Shown piece after piece: positions 8,509 through 17,106 of a stretch of DNA of 64,000 bases. Location: assembly GCA_041744375.1 (NCBI GenBank), contig JBGTLA010000160.1:29060-93059 (forward strand). The letters are read 5' to 3'. A program made the position numbers and the translations under genes. Within the stretch, counting starts at the first letter, position 1. Every line of letters begins with the position of its first letter. Below the pieces are notes generated by a model, which made no database searches, was not told the DNA's origin, and saw nothing but the letters and a program-made list of their open reading frames with translations. The DNA is from JBGTLA01 sp041744375 (GTDB taxonomy: Bacteria > Actinomycetota > Acidimicrobiia > Spongiisociales > ZC4RG35).

Positions 8509-9813
8509 ATGGCTGAAAAGGGTATTACGCGGCGCGAAATGTTGCAGCGGTCGGCGATCGGTGCGGGTGGGCTGGTGCTGGGAGGCGTGGGCGGGTACCT
8601 GATCGGGGATGCCGCCGGCACCGGGGATGGTCCGGCCGGTGGCCCGGGAGGAGACCCGATCCGTGTGGTGGGAATCTTCCCGCTGACGGGCGTGGTGGCC
8701 GCCGATGGCCAGGAGATGCGTAACGGCACGGTGATGGCGATCGACGAGATCAACGATCGCGGTGGCCTGCTCGGCCGACCCATCGAGTACATCGAGATCG
8801 ACGACGGCGACTCCTTCACCGATGACATCGTCAACGCCTTCCGCCGGGCCGTCGACACCGAGAACCCGGACCTCATCGTCTCCGGCTACCACCTCGCTAC
8901 CGGGCCCGAATTCGACATCGTCGCCGACGCCGGTCGCCTCTACTACAACCTCAACACCCAGACCGCATGGGTCGATCTCTATCAGTCCGATCCGGATCGC
9001 TACTGGAGCATCTTCCAGGTCGACCCGACCGAAGCCTGGTATGGCATTGGTTTCGCCCAGTGGATGGACGAGCTGGTCGACTCTGGCGCTCTCCCCGGTG
9101 CTAAGCGGGCCGCCATCTTGGGAGCGACCGATCCGTATGGCTCCTCCATCACCGACTACTTCGAGCAGACAGCCCAGGAACTGGGATGGGAGGTCAGTGG
9201 CCGGGAGAACTTCACGCCCGGTCAGGTGGCGGACTGGGGTCCGCTCCTGTCGCGGGTGCGTGGCGATGACGTGTCGGTGTTGTTCACCACCACCTTTAGC
9301 CCGGCCGACAACGCGGCCATGGCCCAGCAGTTCGTGGAGAACCCGATGCCGGCGGTGGTGTACCAGCAGTACGGTCCCTCCGTTCCCGAGTACCTCGATC
9401 TGGCGGGGTCTGCGGCGGAAGGGATCGTGTGGTCGACGGTGCTGGGGCGCCTCCCGGATCCCGTGGGCCAAGATTGGGTCTCTCGCTATGAAGCGCAGTT
9501 CGGCGAGACCCCCGGCTGGGCAAACGCTCCCGGTAACTACGACCTCATCAATACCTGGGCGAAGGCTGTGCTCCTCTCAGGCAATCCAAACGATTATGAG
9601 GCTGTGGCCCGGGCCACCGAAGGCGTGGTCCATCGCGGTATCACCGGCGGCATCTCGTTCGTGGATCACACCGGTGTGCAGTACCCGCACGAGACGCAGG
9701 ATCCGACCCTGGGTCAGTCCCAGATCATCGTCCAGATCCAAGATGGCGAGCATCGCGTGATCTTCCCGGAGCCGTATACAGACGGAGAGTTCCAGACGCC
9801 GCCGTGGATATAG
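8509..9813 (+). CDS. Branched-chain amino-acid/amide-type ABC transporter substrate-binding protein
   Basis: A 434-residue extracytoplasmic binding protein of the LivJ/urea/amide-binding class (periplasmic-binding-protein type I fold). A Tat-type signal is visible: TRREMLQRSAIGAGG with twin Arg at residues 8-9, then a hydrophobic stretch. The mature part starts with IRVVGIFPLTGVVAADGQEM and contains the typical AIDEINDRGGLLGRPIE segment. The rest of the importer follows immediately (two ATPases, two permeases), so this protein decides what the system takes up. Class members bind branched-chain amino acids, short amides, urea or aromatic acids; the specificity cannot be read from sequence by eye. 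AGGAG precedes the ATG. Confidence 0.92.
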   Translation: MAEKGITRREMLQRSAIGAGGLVLGGVGGYLIGDAAGTGDGPAGGPGGDPIRVVGIFPLTGVVAADGQEMRNGTVMAIDEINDRGGLLGRPIEYIEIDDGDSFTDDIVNAFRRAVDTENPDLIVSGYHLATGPEFDIVADAGRLYYNLNTQTAWVDLYQSDPDRYWSIFQVDPTEAWYGIGFAQWMDELVDSGALPGAKRAAILGATDPYGSSITDYFEQTAQELGWEVSGRENFTPGQVADWGPLLSRVRGDDVSVLFTTTFSPADNAAMAQQFVENPMPAVVYQQYGPSVPEYLDLAGSAAEGIVWSTVLGRLPDPVGQDWVSRYEAQFGETPGWANAPGNYDLINTWAKAVLLSGNPNDYEAVARATEGVVHRGITGGISFVDHTGVQYPHETQDPTLGQSQIIVQIQDGEHRVIFPEPYTDGEFQTPPWI

Positions 9814-9840
9814 TCGGCTCGTGGCCCGCTGGGGGCGATC

Positions 9841-10608
9841 GTGGCCGTCGTTGAGTGTCTCGACGTCACCAAGCGCTACGGTGGACTGGAGGCCGTCAAG
9901 GAGCTGTCCTTCGCGGTAGATGAGGGCGAGTTCTTCGCCATCGTGGGACCGAACGGGGCCGGCAAGACGACGCTGTTCGACACGATATCCGGCCACGCTC
10001 CGCCGACGTCGGGAGTCATCCGCTTCAACGGTGCCGAGATCCAAGGCATGTCACCCCACGCGGTGTGCAAGGTCGGTCTCACGCGGACCTTTCAGACGAC
10101 CACTGCTTTCGATACCCAGACGGCCCTCACCAACGCGCTGGTGGCCGCCGTGTTCGGGAGGTCAGGTCGATCGTCATGGCTTCGTTTCGACATTGAGGCC
10201 CGGGAAGCGGCAATCGATGCCTTGACGATGGTGGGCCTGGAAGGACGACAGGGAGATGAGGCGGCGACTTTGCCCATCCTCGATCGGAAACGCCTCATGC
10301 TCGCCACTGCGCTGGCGACCCAACCGCGGGTCCTCCTGCTCGACGAGCCGGTCGGAGGGCTCAATGCCGCCGAGCGTCAGGATTTCATCGAGCTGATCAC
10401 CCGTGTGGCCGCCACCGGGGTCACGGTCCTCATGATCGAGCACGTTATGAAGGCGGTGCAGGCGCTGGCCACACGGATGCTCGTGCTGCATCACGGCCAG
10501 AAGCTGGCCGAGGGCCTGCCTGCCGACGTTCTGCGCGATGAGAGAGTGGTCGAGGTCTATCTGGGAGGAGTCGCCGCCAAGCGGAGCCGAAACGGGGAGA
10601 CGACGTGA
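9841..10608 (+). CDS. Liv-type ABC transporter ATPase (LivG-like) with unusual signature motif
   Basis: A 255-residue ATPase of the LivG subfamily, one of the two nucleotide-binding subunits of the importer. Walker A GPNGAGKTT begins near residue 38 and Walker B LLLDEPVGG near residue 166. The ABC signature, usually LSYGQQ or LSGGQ, reads LPILDRKR here, so the canonical Ser-Gly pair that contacts ATP is absent although the flanking LMLATALATQP helix is normal. The start is GTG at 9841. It ends in a GTGA overlap with the LivF-like gene. Family call is secure; whether the ATP site formed by this signature is active is uncertain. Confidence 0.92.
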   Translation: MAVVECLDVTKRYGGLEAVKELSFAVDEGEFFAIVGPNGAGKTTLFDTISGHAPPTSGVIRFNGAEIQGMSPHAVCKVGLTRTFQTTTAFDTQTALTNALVAAVFGRSGRSSWLRFDIEAREAAIDALTMVGLEGRQGDEAATLPILDRKRLMLATALATQPRVLLLDEPVGGLNAAERQDFIELITRVAATGVTVLMIEHVMKAVQALATRMLVLHHGQKLAEGLPADVLRDERVVEVYLGGVAAKRSRNGETT

Positions 10609-11309
10609 TCCTCGAAGTAGAAGGTTTGGAGGCTGGGTACGGAGCCGCCACCGTCTTGCACAACATCGATCTCTCCATGGCCGAGGGTGAGGGCGTCGTG
10701 GTGCTCGGCCCGAACGGGCACGGCAAGACAACCCTCCTGCGGGCCATCTCAGCTGTCACGAAGCCCACATCCGGCACGCTGCGCTTCGCCGGTGAGGACG
10801 TGACCGGCTGGCGACCGGACCAGATTGCCACTGCCGGCCTTGTCCACATCCCCCAGGGCGACGCCCTCTTCCCGGAGATGACAGTGGAGGACAACCTGTT
10901 GATGGGCGCCTTCGTGAAACCGGCTTGGATGAGTCGTCAGCACAGGCTCGAGCGCGTGTATGAGCTGCTGCCCACGCTGAAGGACCGACGTCGCCAGCTG
11001 GCCAACAGTCTGTCGGGGGGCGAACGCCGGATGCTCGCCATCGGGCGCGGTCTCATGGCCGAAGCGAAGCTATTGATGATCGACGAGCCCTCACTCGGCC
11101 TGGCTCCGCTGCTCATCGAGCAGATCTACGATCAGATCCGGGCCATCAAGAAGAGCGGGCTGGCGATTCTCCTGGCGGACGAGAACGCCGACCACGTGGA
11201 GGGACTGGCCGACCGGGTGATCCTGTTGGAGACCGGTCTCTTCGTGCGCGAAGGGCCCGCCGAGACACTTCTGGCCGACGAAGCGCTGCTGGCGGCGTAT
11301 CTCGGTTGA
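10605..11309 (+). CDS. Liv-type ABC transporter ATPase (LivF-like)
   Basis: A 234-residue ATPase of the LivF subfamily, partner of the preceding LivG-like subunit on the cytoplasmic face of the importer. All motifs are standard: Walker A GPNGHGKTT, signature LSGGERRML, Walker B LLMIDEPSLG and a D-loop after it. In place of the usual H-loop His it shows LADENADHV, as is common in LivF proteins (Glu-Asn). It starts with GTG overlapping the LivG-like stop codon, which implies translational coupling and equal synthesis. The permease gene follows after 10 bp. Confidence 0.94.
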   Translation: MILEVEGLEAGYGAATVLHNIDLSMAEGEGVVVLGPNGHGKTTLLRAISAVTKPTSGTLRFAGEDVTGWRPDQIATAGLVHIPQGDALFPEMTVEDNLLMGAFVKPAWMSRQHRLERVYELLPTLKDRRRQLANSLSGGERRMLAIGRGLMAEAKLLMIDEPSLGLAPLLIEQIYDQIRAIKKSGLAILLADENADHVEGLADRVILLETGLFVREGPAETLLADEALLAAYLG

Positions 11310-11319
11310 GGGGGATCGA

Positions 11320-12198
11320 GTGAGCGAACTCTTGCAAGCAGTGTGGGGCGGGATCCTCTCGGGGTCGGTGTACGGGCTGATGGCAATCGGCCTCACCCTC
11401 ATCTGGGGGGCGGTGCGGTTGCTAAACCTCGCCCATGGAGCCCTCTACGTGGTGGGAGCCTATGCCGCCTGGACCGCCATCAACCTGGTTGGGTTTTCCC
11501 TCGTGGTGGCTATCCCGGTAGCAGTGGTGGCTGCGGGCGCACTCGGGTTTCTCTTGCACACCGTGGTCATCCGTCCCATGCTGGGGCGGCCCGGATGGGA
11601 CAGCGCCTCCATCATCGCCACCGTCGGGGTCGCCATCGCCCTCCAGGCCGCCACCCTGCTCGTCTTCGGCCCCAGGGTCAAACAAATCCCGGCTGTGGTC
11701 TCCGGATCGGCCGTGGTGGCCTCGGTACGAATCTCGTATCAGGGCCTGGTGATCGTTGCCGTTGCCGTGATCGCACTGGCCGCGCTCTACTTCTACCTGC
11801 GTTCTTCCCGCCAAGGCATGGCAATAAGGGCCGTGTCTCAGCACATGGACGCGGCCGCCCTGATGGGGGTGCCGGTGGAGCGTACCTACGCCCTGGTCAT
11901 GGTGATCAGCGCCGGGCTGGCGGGACTGGCCGGCGTGCTCTTGTCCTCGCTCCTCTTCTTGTCGCCGACGTCGGGCTTCACCCCAATGATCATCGCCCTC
12001 CTCGTCACGATATTCGGAGGCTTGGGGAGCGTGAAGGGCACCATCGTCGCCGCCTATCTGATCGGCCTGCTGGAGTCTTCCGTGCAGGTCTATCTCGGTG
12101 GTGCCCTGGCGCTGCCCGTGCTCTTCTTGTTCATCATCGTGGTACTCATCGTGAGGCCCAACGGTCTCTTCGGCGTTGCGGAGGCTCAACGACTTTGA
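11320..12198 (+). CDS. Liv-type ABC transporter permease (LivH-like)
   Basis: A 292-residue inner-membrane permease with about eight hydrophobic segments. The N-terminus GILSGSVYGLMAIGLTLIWGAVRLLN is the classic LivH opening, and LNLAHGALYVVGAY and IIALLVTIFGGLGSVKGT are further family motifs. It forms the translocation path together with the following LivM-like permease. The start is GTG at 11320, 10 bp after the LivF-like gene. Sequence is close to the ordinary family and nothing is missing. Confidence 0.94.
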   Translation: MSELLQAVWGGILSGSVYGLMAIGLTLIWGAVRLLNLAHGALYVVGAYAAWTAINLVGFSLVVAIPVAVVAAGALGFLLHTVVIRPMLGRPGWDSASIIATVGVAIALQAATLLVFGPRVKQIPAVVSGSAVVASVRISYQGLVIVAVAVIALAALYFYLRSSRQGMAIRAVSQHMDAAALMGVPVERTYALVMVISAGLAGLAGVLLSSLLFLSPTSGFTPMIIALLVTIFGGLGSVKGTIVAAYLIGLLESSVQVYLGGALALPVLFLFIIVVLIVRPNGLFGVAEAQRL

Positions 12199-12221
12199 CG
12201 CAGGCATCCCCATCATCAGAC

Positions 12222-13316
12222 ATGGCCGTCGAGCGTATCGATGGAGCCGCCGCCCCGTGGCGGGCTCCGCGCTGGGGTGCCGTGTCGTTCCTCGGGTTGC
12301 TCGCCCTGCTCCTGCCCTGGGTGTTGTTGCGTTTCGGCGCCGGGAGCTTCATCGCTCACATGCTCATCATGTTCTTCCTGTGGAGCGTGGTGGCGCAGAG
12401 CTGGAACCTCGTGCTGGGAGTCTCGGGCATCTACTCGTTCGCCCAGATCGCCCTGTTCGCAGTCGGGGGCTGGTTCACCGGGGTGTTGTCGATGTCATTC
12501 GGGTGGAACCCCTGGTTCAGTGTGGCGCTGACCCCGCTCGTGGCCGTCGTCGCCGCCCTGCTCATCGGTTTGCCCACTCTTCGCCTGCGGGGCGTGTATG
12601 TGGTGCTGTTGACACTTGCGTTCCACGAGCTGTTGCGCAACTACGTTACGAACGGCCCCCGCATCATCAGCGGCGGTGGCTATGGCTTGATCGGTGTTCC
12701 CCGGCTCGACTTTGGCCCGTTGTCGGCCGTCAGTCACCTGATTCCCTCGTACTACCTGGCCCTGTTGTTCTTCGTGGCGGCAACCTTCGCCATCTGGTGG
12801 ATCTTCCAGTCCCCACTCGGTGCCGCCTTCAGCGCTCTGCGAGACTCCGAGGGCTATGCCGTGGGGCGAGGCATCAACCAGTTTCGCATCAAGCTCTTCT
12901 TGTTCAGCTTCAGTGCCTTCTTCACGGGTTTGGCCGGGGGACTGATGACCCACTACCTGGGGTCGATCTCTCAATCCATCTTCGCCTTTTCGGTTCTGAT
13001 CAATGTCCTGGCCATGATCGTCATCGGGGGATGGGGAAGCTTCGGGGGGCCGATCTTCGGGACGGCGCTGCTGTTGGGGCTACAAGAAGGCCTCCGGGAG
13101 CTCTCCGACTTCCGAACCTTGGTGCTCGGTCTGGCCCTGGCACTGGTGGCGGTGGTGGCGCCGCGCGGCCTGTGGCCGATGCTGAGAGATGGCTTCCGGC
13201 GTTTCCTGGACGAGCCAGGCGAGGACACCTCGAATCCGTCAGCGGCGAGCGGGCCGTCACAGGTCAGTGATGAGTCGCAGTCGGCCGTGGTCGAATCCCG
13301 CTCCGTCGACGAGTAG
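12222..13316 (+). CDS. Liv-type ABC transporter permease (LivM-like)
   Basis: A 364-residue permease, second membrane subunit of the importer. Motifs include NLVLGVSGIYSFAQIALFAVGG near the start, LPTLRLRGVYVVLLTLAF in the middle and LAMIVIGGWGSFGGPIFGTALL late, all LivM-typical, with about eight to ten membrane segments. The tail after residue 330 is hydrophilic and Ser/Glu-rich. ATG 12222 is the annotated start; a TTG at 12195 would overlap the LivH-like stop by four bases and is a real alternative given the coupling seen elsewhere in the operon. It closes the importer operon; the next gene runs on the other strand. Confidence 0.92.
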   Translation: MAVERIDGAAAPWRAPRWGAVSFLGLLALLLPWVLLRFGAGSFIAHMLIMFFLWSVVAQSWNLVLGVSGIYSFAQIALFAVGGWFTGVLSMSFGWNPWFSVALTPLVAVVAALLIGLPTLRLRGVYVVLLTLAFHELLRNYVTNGPRIISGGGYGLIGVPRLDFGPLSAVSHLIPSYYLALLFFVAATFAIWWIFQSPLGAAFSALRDSEGYAVGRGINQFRIKLFLFSFSAFFTGLAGGLMTHYLGSISQSIFAFSVLINVLAMIVIGGWGSFGGPIFGTALLLGLQEGLRELSDFRTLVLGLALALVAVVAPRGLWPMLRDGFRRFLDEPGEDTSNPSAASGPSQVSDESQSAVVESRSVDE

Positions 13317-13340
13317 TAGCCCTTGTTCAACCGCTTGCAG

Positions 13341-13721
13341 TCACGTGTCCAGTTGGAGGATGGCGTCCACTTCGATGCTGAACCCTGGCAGGTTGGACTG
13401 GACAGTCGTTCGGGCGGGAAACGGCTCAGGGAAGAACTCGCCGAAGATCTCATTCATCGCCGCGAAGTCGCCCATGTCCCGCAAGAACACACCTACCCGC
13501 ACGGCGTGGTCGAGGCTTCCACCGGCCGCTTTGGCCACGGCGGCGAGGTTGCGAAAGGTCTGGCGGGCTTGATCTGCGAACGGGCCCTCCACCTTGGAGC
13601 CCGACGGGGCCTCGAACGGTCCCTGTCCCGCTATGAACACCAGCGAACCGGCCACGATGGCCTGCGAGTAGGCACCCCCGGGCGGGGGCGCTTCTTCTGT
13701 CTTGACCTGGTGTCTTGCCAC
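13341..13721 (-). CDS. RidA/YjgF-family enamine/imine deaminase
   Basis: A 126-residue protein of the RidA (YjgF/YER057c) family, which forms trimers and hydrolyses reactive enamines/imines such as 2-aminoacrylate to keto acids. The conserved Arg lies in FPARTTVQ and the family's GAYSQAIVAG opening and GQGPF strand are clear. The start is GTG with AGGAG upstream. It is divergent from, and only about 29 bp away from, a D-threonine aldolase/D-serine dehydratase-like PLP gene. PLP dehydratases release exactly the enamines RidA removes, so the two very probably work together. Confidence 0.92.
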   Translation of the reverse strand: MARHQVKTEEAPPPGGAYSQAIVAGSLVFIAGQGPFEAPSGSKVEGPFADQARQTFRNLAAVAKAAGGSLDHAVRVGVFLRDMGDFAAMNEIFGEFFPEPFPARTTVQSNLPGFSIEVDAILQLDT

Positions 13722-13750
13722 GATCGTCTCCTATATGTGAAGGCTGCCTG

Positions 13751-15058
13751 GTGAGTTCTACGCTAACTCCGATGGACGACGCCATCCAAGACCTGTTGGC
13801 TCGGCCTCTTTCCCAGACCCACAAGGCGCTTCCCCCCGGCACCGGGTCCATGTCGTTGGCTGACATCGGTCGTCGGGGTTGGAACTTTTTGGCCGGGGAT
13901 CTCCCGCTGCCGGTGATGGTCCTCAAGGAGTCGGCCCTCACCAACAACGTCGAGCTGATGGCCGCCTTCTGTCGAGACAATGGGCTCGAACTGGCCCCAC
14001 ACGGCAAGACGACCATGTCTCCCCAACTCGTACAGCGGCAGCTATCGGCCGGAGCGTGGGGTGTCACCACTGCTACGCCCACCCAGGCTGCGGTCTATCA
14101 CGCCTACGGTGTGCGGCGGATCATCCTCGCCAACCAGCTTCTCGACCCGGTCGGAGTTCGGTGGGCGGCCCAAGTGCTGGCGGACGATCCTGGATTCGAG
14201 TTCTACTGCCTGGTCGACTCCGTAGAGGGGGTCGAGCTATTGGACAGGATGGTTCACGCCACCCCACCGCCCGACAGGCTTCGTGTGCTAATCGAGCTCG
14301 GGTCGCACGGGAGGCGCACCGGATGTCGATCCACTGACGTGGTGTTCGAGGTGGTCTCGGCCGTGAGCCGGTCCGCTCACCTCTCGCTGGCCGGAATCGA
14401 GGCCTTCGAAGGAGTGATCGGGAGCGATCGGGATGCATCGGAGGCGGTGGGCGCCTTCCTCGATTGGTTCAAGGATGTTGCCGAACGAGTGATGACGAGC
14501 CGCCATTTCACCGCCGCCGATGACTTCGTCGTCTCGATCGGGGGGAGCGCCTTCCCCGACCTGGTCGCCGAGCGTCTCGGTATCAGCGGATGGGTGGCGC
14601 CGAGGCCGTGCCGCCGGATCCTGCGGAGCGGCTGTTACCTGACCCACGATCACGGTCTCTACGCCGGGGTCTCTCCCTTCGACGGCCGCACCCAGCCGAA
14701 CGGGCCGCACCTGATCCCTGCGCTCGAGGTGTGGGGTGTGGTCCTTTCCCGTCCGGAGCCTGACCTGGCCATCGTGGGCTTCGGAAAGCGTGATGTCCCC
14801 TACGATGCTGGGCTTCCGGTTCCCATCGCCGTCACCCAACCCGGTGCGTCGGTTTCTGTACCGGGTCCGGGGATGACTGTTGTGGAACTCAACGACCAGC
14901 ATGCGATGGTCCGACTTCCACGCCAAGGGGGTCTCGAGGTCGGTCAGTTCTTGGGCTGTGGAATCTCCCACCCGTGCACGGCCTTCGACAAATGGACTCT
15001 CGTTCCCGTTGTCGACGACGCTTACGACGTCGTCGGAGCAGTTCGCACCTTCTTCTGA
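13751..15058 (+). CDS. D-threonine aldolase/D-serine dehydratase-like PLP enzyme
   Basis: A 435-residue fold-type III PLP enzyme (alanine-racemase-like N-terminal barrel plus a metal-binding C-terminal domain), as in D-threonine aldolase and eukaryote-type D-serine dehydratase. The PLP Lys sits in PHGKTTMSP and the metal-ligand pair His/Cys of the family in GISHPCTAFDKW near the C-terminus. It would deaminate or cleave a beta-hydroxy D-amino acid in the cytoplasm. GTG 13751 has AAGG at 13740-13743; ATG 13772 is an alternative start. It opens a plus-strand run with a lyase, a sugar kinase and an acetamidase. Which D-amino acid it uses cannot be told from sequence. Confidence 0.87.
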   Translation: MSSTLTPMDDAIQDLLARPLSQTHKALPPGTGSMSLADIGRRGWNFLAGDLPLPVMVLKESALTNNVELMAAFCRDNGLELAPHGKTTMSPQLVQRQLSAGAWGVTTATPTQAAVYHAYGVRRIILANQLLDPVGVRWAAQVLADDPGFEFYCLVDSVEGVELLDRMVHATPPPDRLRVLIELGSHGRRTGCRSTDVVFEVVSAVSRSAHLSLAGIEAFEGVIGSDRDASEAVGAFLDWFKDVAERVMTSRHFTAADDFVVSIGGSAFPDLVAERLGISGWVAPRPCRRILRSGCYLTHDHGLYAGVSPFDGRTQPNGPHLIPALEVWGVVLSRPEPDLAIVGFGKRDVPYDAGLPVPIAVTQPGASVSVPGPGMTVVELNDQHAMVRLPRQGGLEVGQFLGCGISHPCTAFDKWTLVPVVDDAYDVVGAVRTFF

Positions 15059-15122
15059 TGGCCATGACAGGCGCACGCGCCATCGGCTGCGATGAGGACG
15101 GAGCCAAAGGGCGTGCGCCCGA

Positions 15123-16070
15123 ATGACCACCAAGAGCATATCGGGCGTGTGTCCCGTGCTCGCAGTGCCGTTCTCAGCCGACGGCGCCGTCGACCTCGAC
15201 TGCTTCGAGTCTGTGGTAGATCATCTCATGGCGAGCGGAGTGTCTGCTCTCATCCTGTTCGGGCTCGCCTCTGAGTTCCACAAGCTCACCGATTCGGAGC
15301 GTCGTGCCCTCACCTCGCGACTGCTGGCGCGCACCAGCCGGCATCCTGTCGTGGCAGGTGTCGTCTCGGTGACAGACCACGCAACGGAGGTGGCCGTCGA
15401 TCAGGCCCGAGCGTTCCAGAACGAAGGGGCTGATGCGCTCATGGTTCTGCCACCCCACTTCCTCAATCCCTCTCGCGTTGCGATCGCCGCCCACCTCGAA
15501 GCCGTCCTCTCGGCTGTGAGTCTGCCGGTCATCGTCCAGTACGCCCCGATCCAGACGGGAACGAAGCTGGATCCTTCATTCTGGGTGGACATCGGACATC
15601 GACACCCCAACCTCCGAATGGTGAAGGTGGAGTCACAACCGTCGGGTCGCTATGTGTCGGCGTTGGAGCAGGCCTCCGGGGGGTCCTTGACCTCATTGGT
15701 CGGGTACGCCGGAGTCCACCTGCCCGATGCCTTGCGACGGGGTGCCGTCGGCGTGGTACCGGGATGTTCCTTCGTCGAGATCTACCTAGCGCTCATGCAG
15801 TTGTGGGACGACGGAGACGAAGCCGGGTTCGGGCGTCTCCACGCCCGGCTGCTCCCATATGTCGGCTACTGGATGCAGGATGTGGAGCTGATCATCCAAG
15901 CGGAAAAGTCGATCTTGCGTCGGCGGGGCCTCATCGCCGACGAATACTGCCGACGACCGGGATACACCCTCGATGGAGAGGAAGTGAGGTTGGTGGACCG
16001 TTTCCTCGAAAGCTTCGACGATCTGTTGGGACGGGGCACCGATGGCGGATTTGATAGTGTGATCCGGTGA
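15123..16070 (+). CDS. DHDPS/NAL-superfamily lyase (second copy)
   Basis: A 315-residue Schiff-base lyase, clearly distinct from the copy at 6424. LILFGLASEFHKLT replaces the GTTGE loop, IVQYAP carries the Tyr and MVKVESQPSG the Schiff-base Lys. The absence of GTTGE again argues for a catabolic aldolase/dehydratase rather than lysine biosynthesis. It lies 64 bp after the D-amino-acid enzyme and 58 bp before a 2-keto-3-deoxygluconate kinase-like gene. Keto-deoxy sugar acids are substrates for both this superfamily and that kinase, so a sugar-acid branch of the pathway is plausible (inference). Confidence 0.87.
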   Translation: MTTKSISGVCPVLAVPFSADGAVDLDCFESVVDHLMASGVSALILFGLASEFHKLTDSERRALTSRLLARTSRHPVVAGVVSVTDHATEVAVDQARAFQNEGADALMVLPPHFLNPSRVAIAAHLEAVLSAVSLPVIVQYAPIQTGTKLDPSFWVDIGHRHPNLRMVKVESQPSGRYVSALEQASGGSLTSLVGYAGVHLPDALRRGAVGVVPGCSFVEIYLALMQLWDDGDEAGFGRLHARLLPYVGYWMQDVELIIQAEKSILRRRGLIADEYCRRPGYTLDGEEVRLVDRFLESFDDLLGRGTDGGFDSVIR

Positions 16071-16128
16071 GCGTCGAGCGCCCCGATGGAAGCCCGACCC
16101 TTGGGAGGGCGGTTCAGGTGGTGACAGG

Positions 16129-17082
16129 TTGACCGACGTGTTCACCTTCGGCGAGGCGATGATCCGGTTATCGGTTCCCCCCGGTCACACCCTGGAGTTC
16201 GCCCCCTCGTTCGACGTTCACGTCGCCGGGGCCGAGGCAAACGTGGCGGCCACTCTGGCGCGACTGGGACGCTCTGTCTCCTGGGTGTCGAAAGTCCCCG
16301 AAAATTCGCTCGGTCGAAGGGTCATCTCCGCCCTCGAAGCGGCCGGTGTCGACTGCTCCGGTGTCGCCCGCCCAGCCGAACGACGGATGGGGACGTACTT
16401 TGTCGAGCTCCATCCCGAGCCGTTGCCGACCAGGATCATCTACGACCGCGCCGACTCAGCCGCGGCCTCGTTCACCTTGGACGATGTCACCTGGCCGCTG
16501 TTCGAGCGTGCCGGCATCGTCCACCTCTCCGGAATCACTCCCGCCCTCTCTCCTTCGTGTCGCGAGGTGGTCACGGAGATGGCGAATCGTGCCCGCGCCG
16601 GGAACATGCTTCTCTCGGTGGATGTGAACTATCGGGCGCAACTGTGGACGCCGGAGGAAGCTGCCGCGACGATTTCCCCCCTGATCTCGGAGGCCGACCT
16701 CGTCGTGTGCACCAGCGAGGATGCAGCAGATCTCTACGCCATCGGCGGTGATCCCGCCGAGGCCGCAGGCGAGCTGGCCGGCGTTTTCGACGCGAAGCGG
16801 GCCGTGGTCACCTCCGGGGCGGAAGGGGCCTGGTGGCACGAGAGGGGCACGACCGGTCATGTTTCATCCATTCCCGTGTCCGTCATCGATCGAATAGGGG
16901 CCGGCGACGCGTTCATGGCAGGTGTGCTCGACGGAATACTGGATGGGGACCTGGCGCTGGGGGTCCGCCGGGGAGCTGCGCTGGCGGCTTTTGCGTTGGC
17001 CAGTTACGGAGATCAGGCCGTGGTCACCCGAGAACGGATGGAGTCTTTGCTCGACGGCACCGGACGTCGTGTGGATCGCTGA
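16129..17082 (+). CDS. PfkB-family sugar kinase, 2-keto-3-deoxygluconate kinase-like
   Basis: A 317-residue ribokinase/PfkB-family kinase. N-terminal FGEAMIRLSVPPG, VAGAEANVAATLARLG and the C-terminal ATP/anion-hole signature DRIGAGDAFMAG with its catalytic Asp are all present. The opening GEAMIRL and AGAEANVA are most like 2-keto-3-deoxygluconate kinases. It would phosphorylate a keto-deoxy sugar acid using ATP. The start codon is TTG at 16129; AGG a few bases earlier may serve as a weak ribosome site. Neighbouring lyases of the DHDPS/NAL family make a sugar-acid role more likely than ribose or fructose. Confidence 0.85.
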   Translation: MTDVFTFGEAMIRLSVPPGHTLEFAPSFDVHVAGAEANVAATLARLGRSVSWVSKVPENSLGRRVISALEAAGVDCSGVARPAERRMGTYFVELHPEPLPTRIIYDRADSAAASFTLDDVTWPLFERAGIVHLSGITPALSPSCREVVTEMANRARAGNMLLSVDVNYRAQLWTPEEAAATISPLISEADLVVCTSEDAADLYAIGGDPAEAAGELAGVFDAKRAVVTSGAEGAWWHERGTTGHVSSIPVSVIDRIGAGDAFMAGVLDGILDGDLALGVRRGAALAAFALASYGDQAVVTRERMESLLDGTGRRVDR

Positions 17083-17106
17083 CACTCACGACCAGCTGCC
17101 CTGAGG

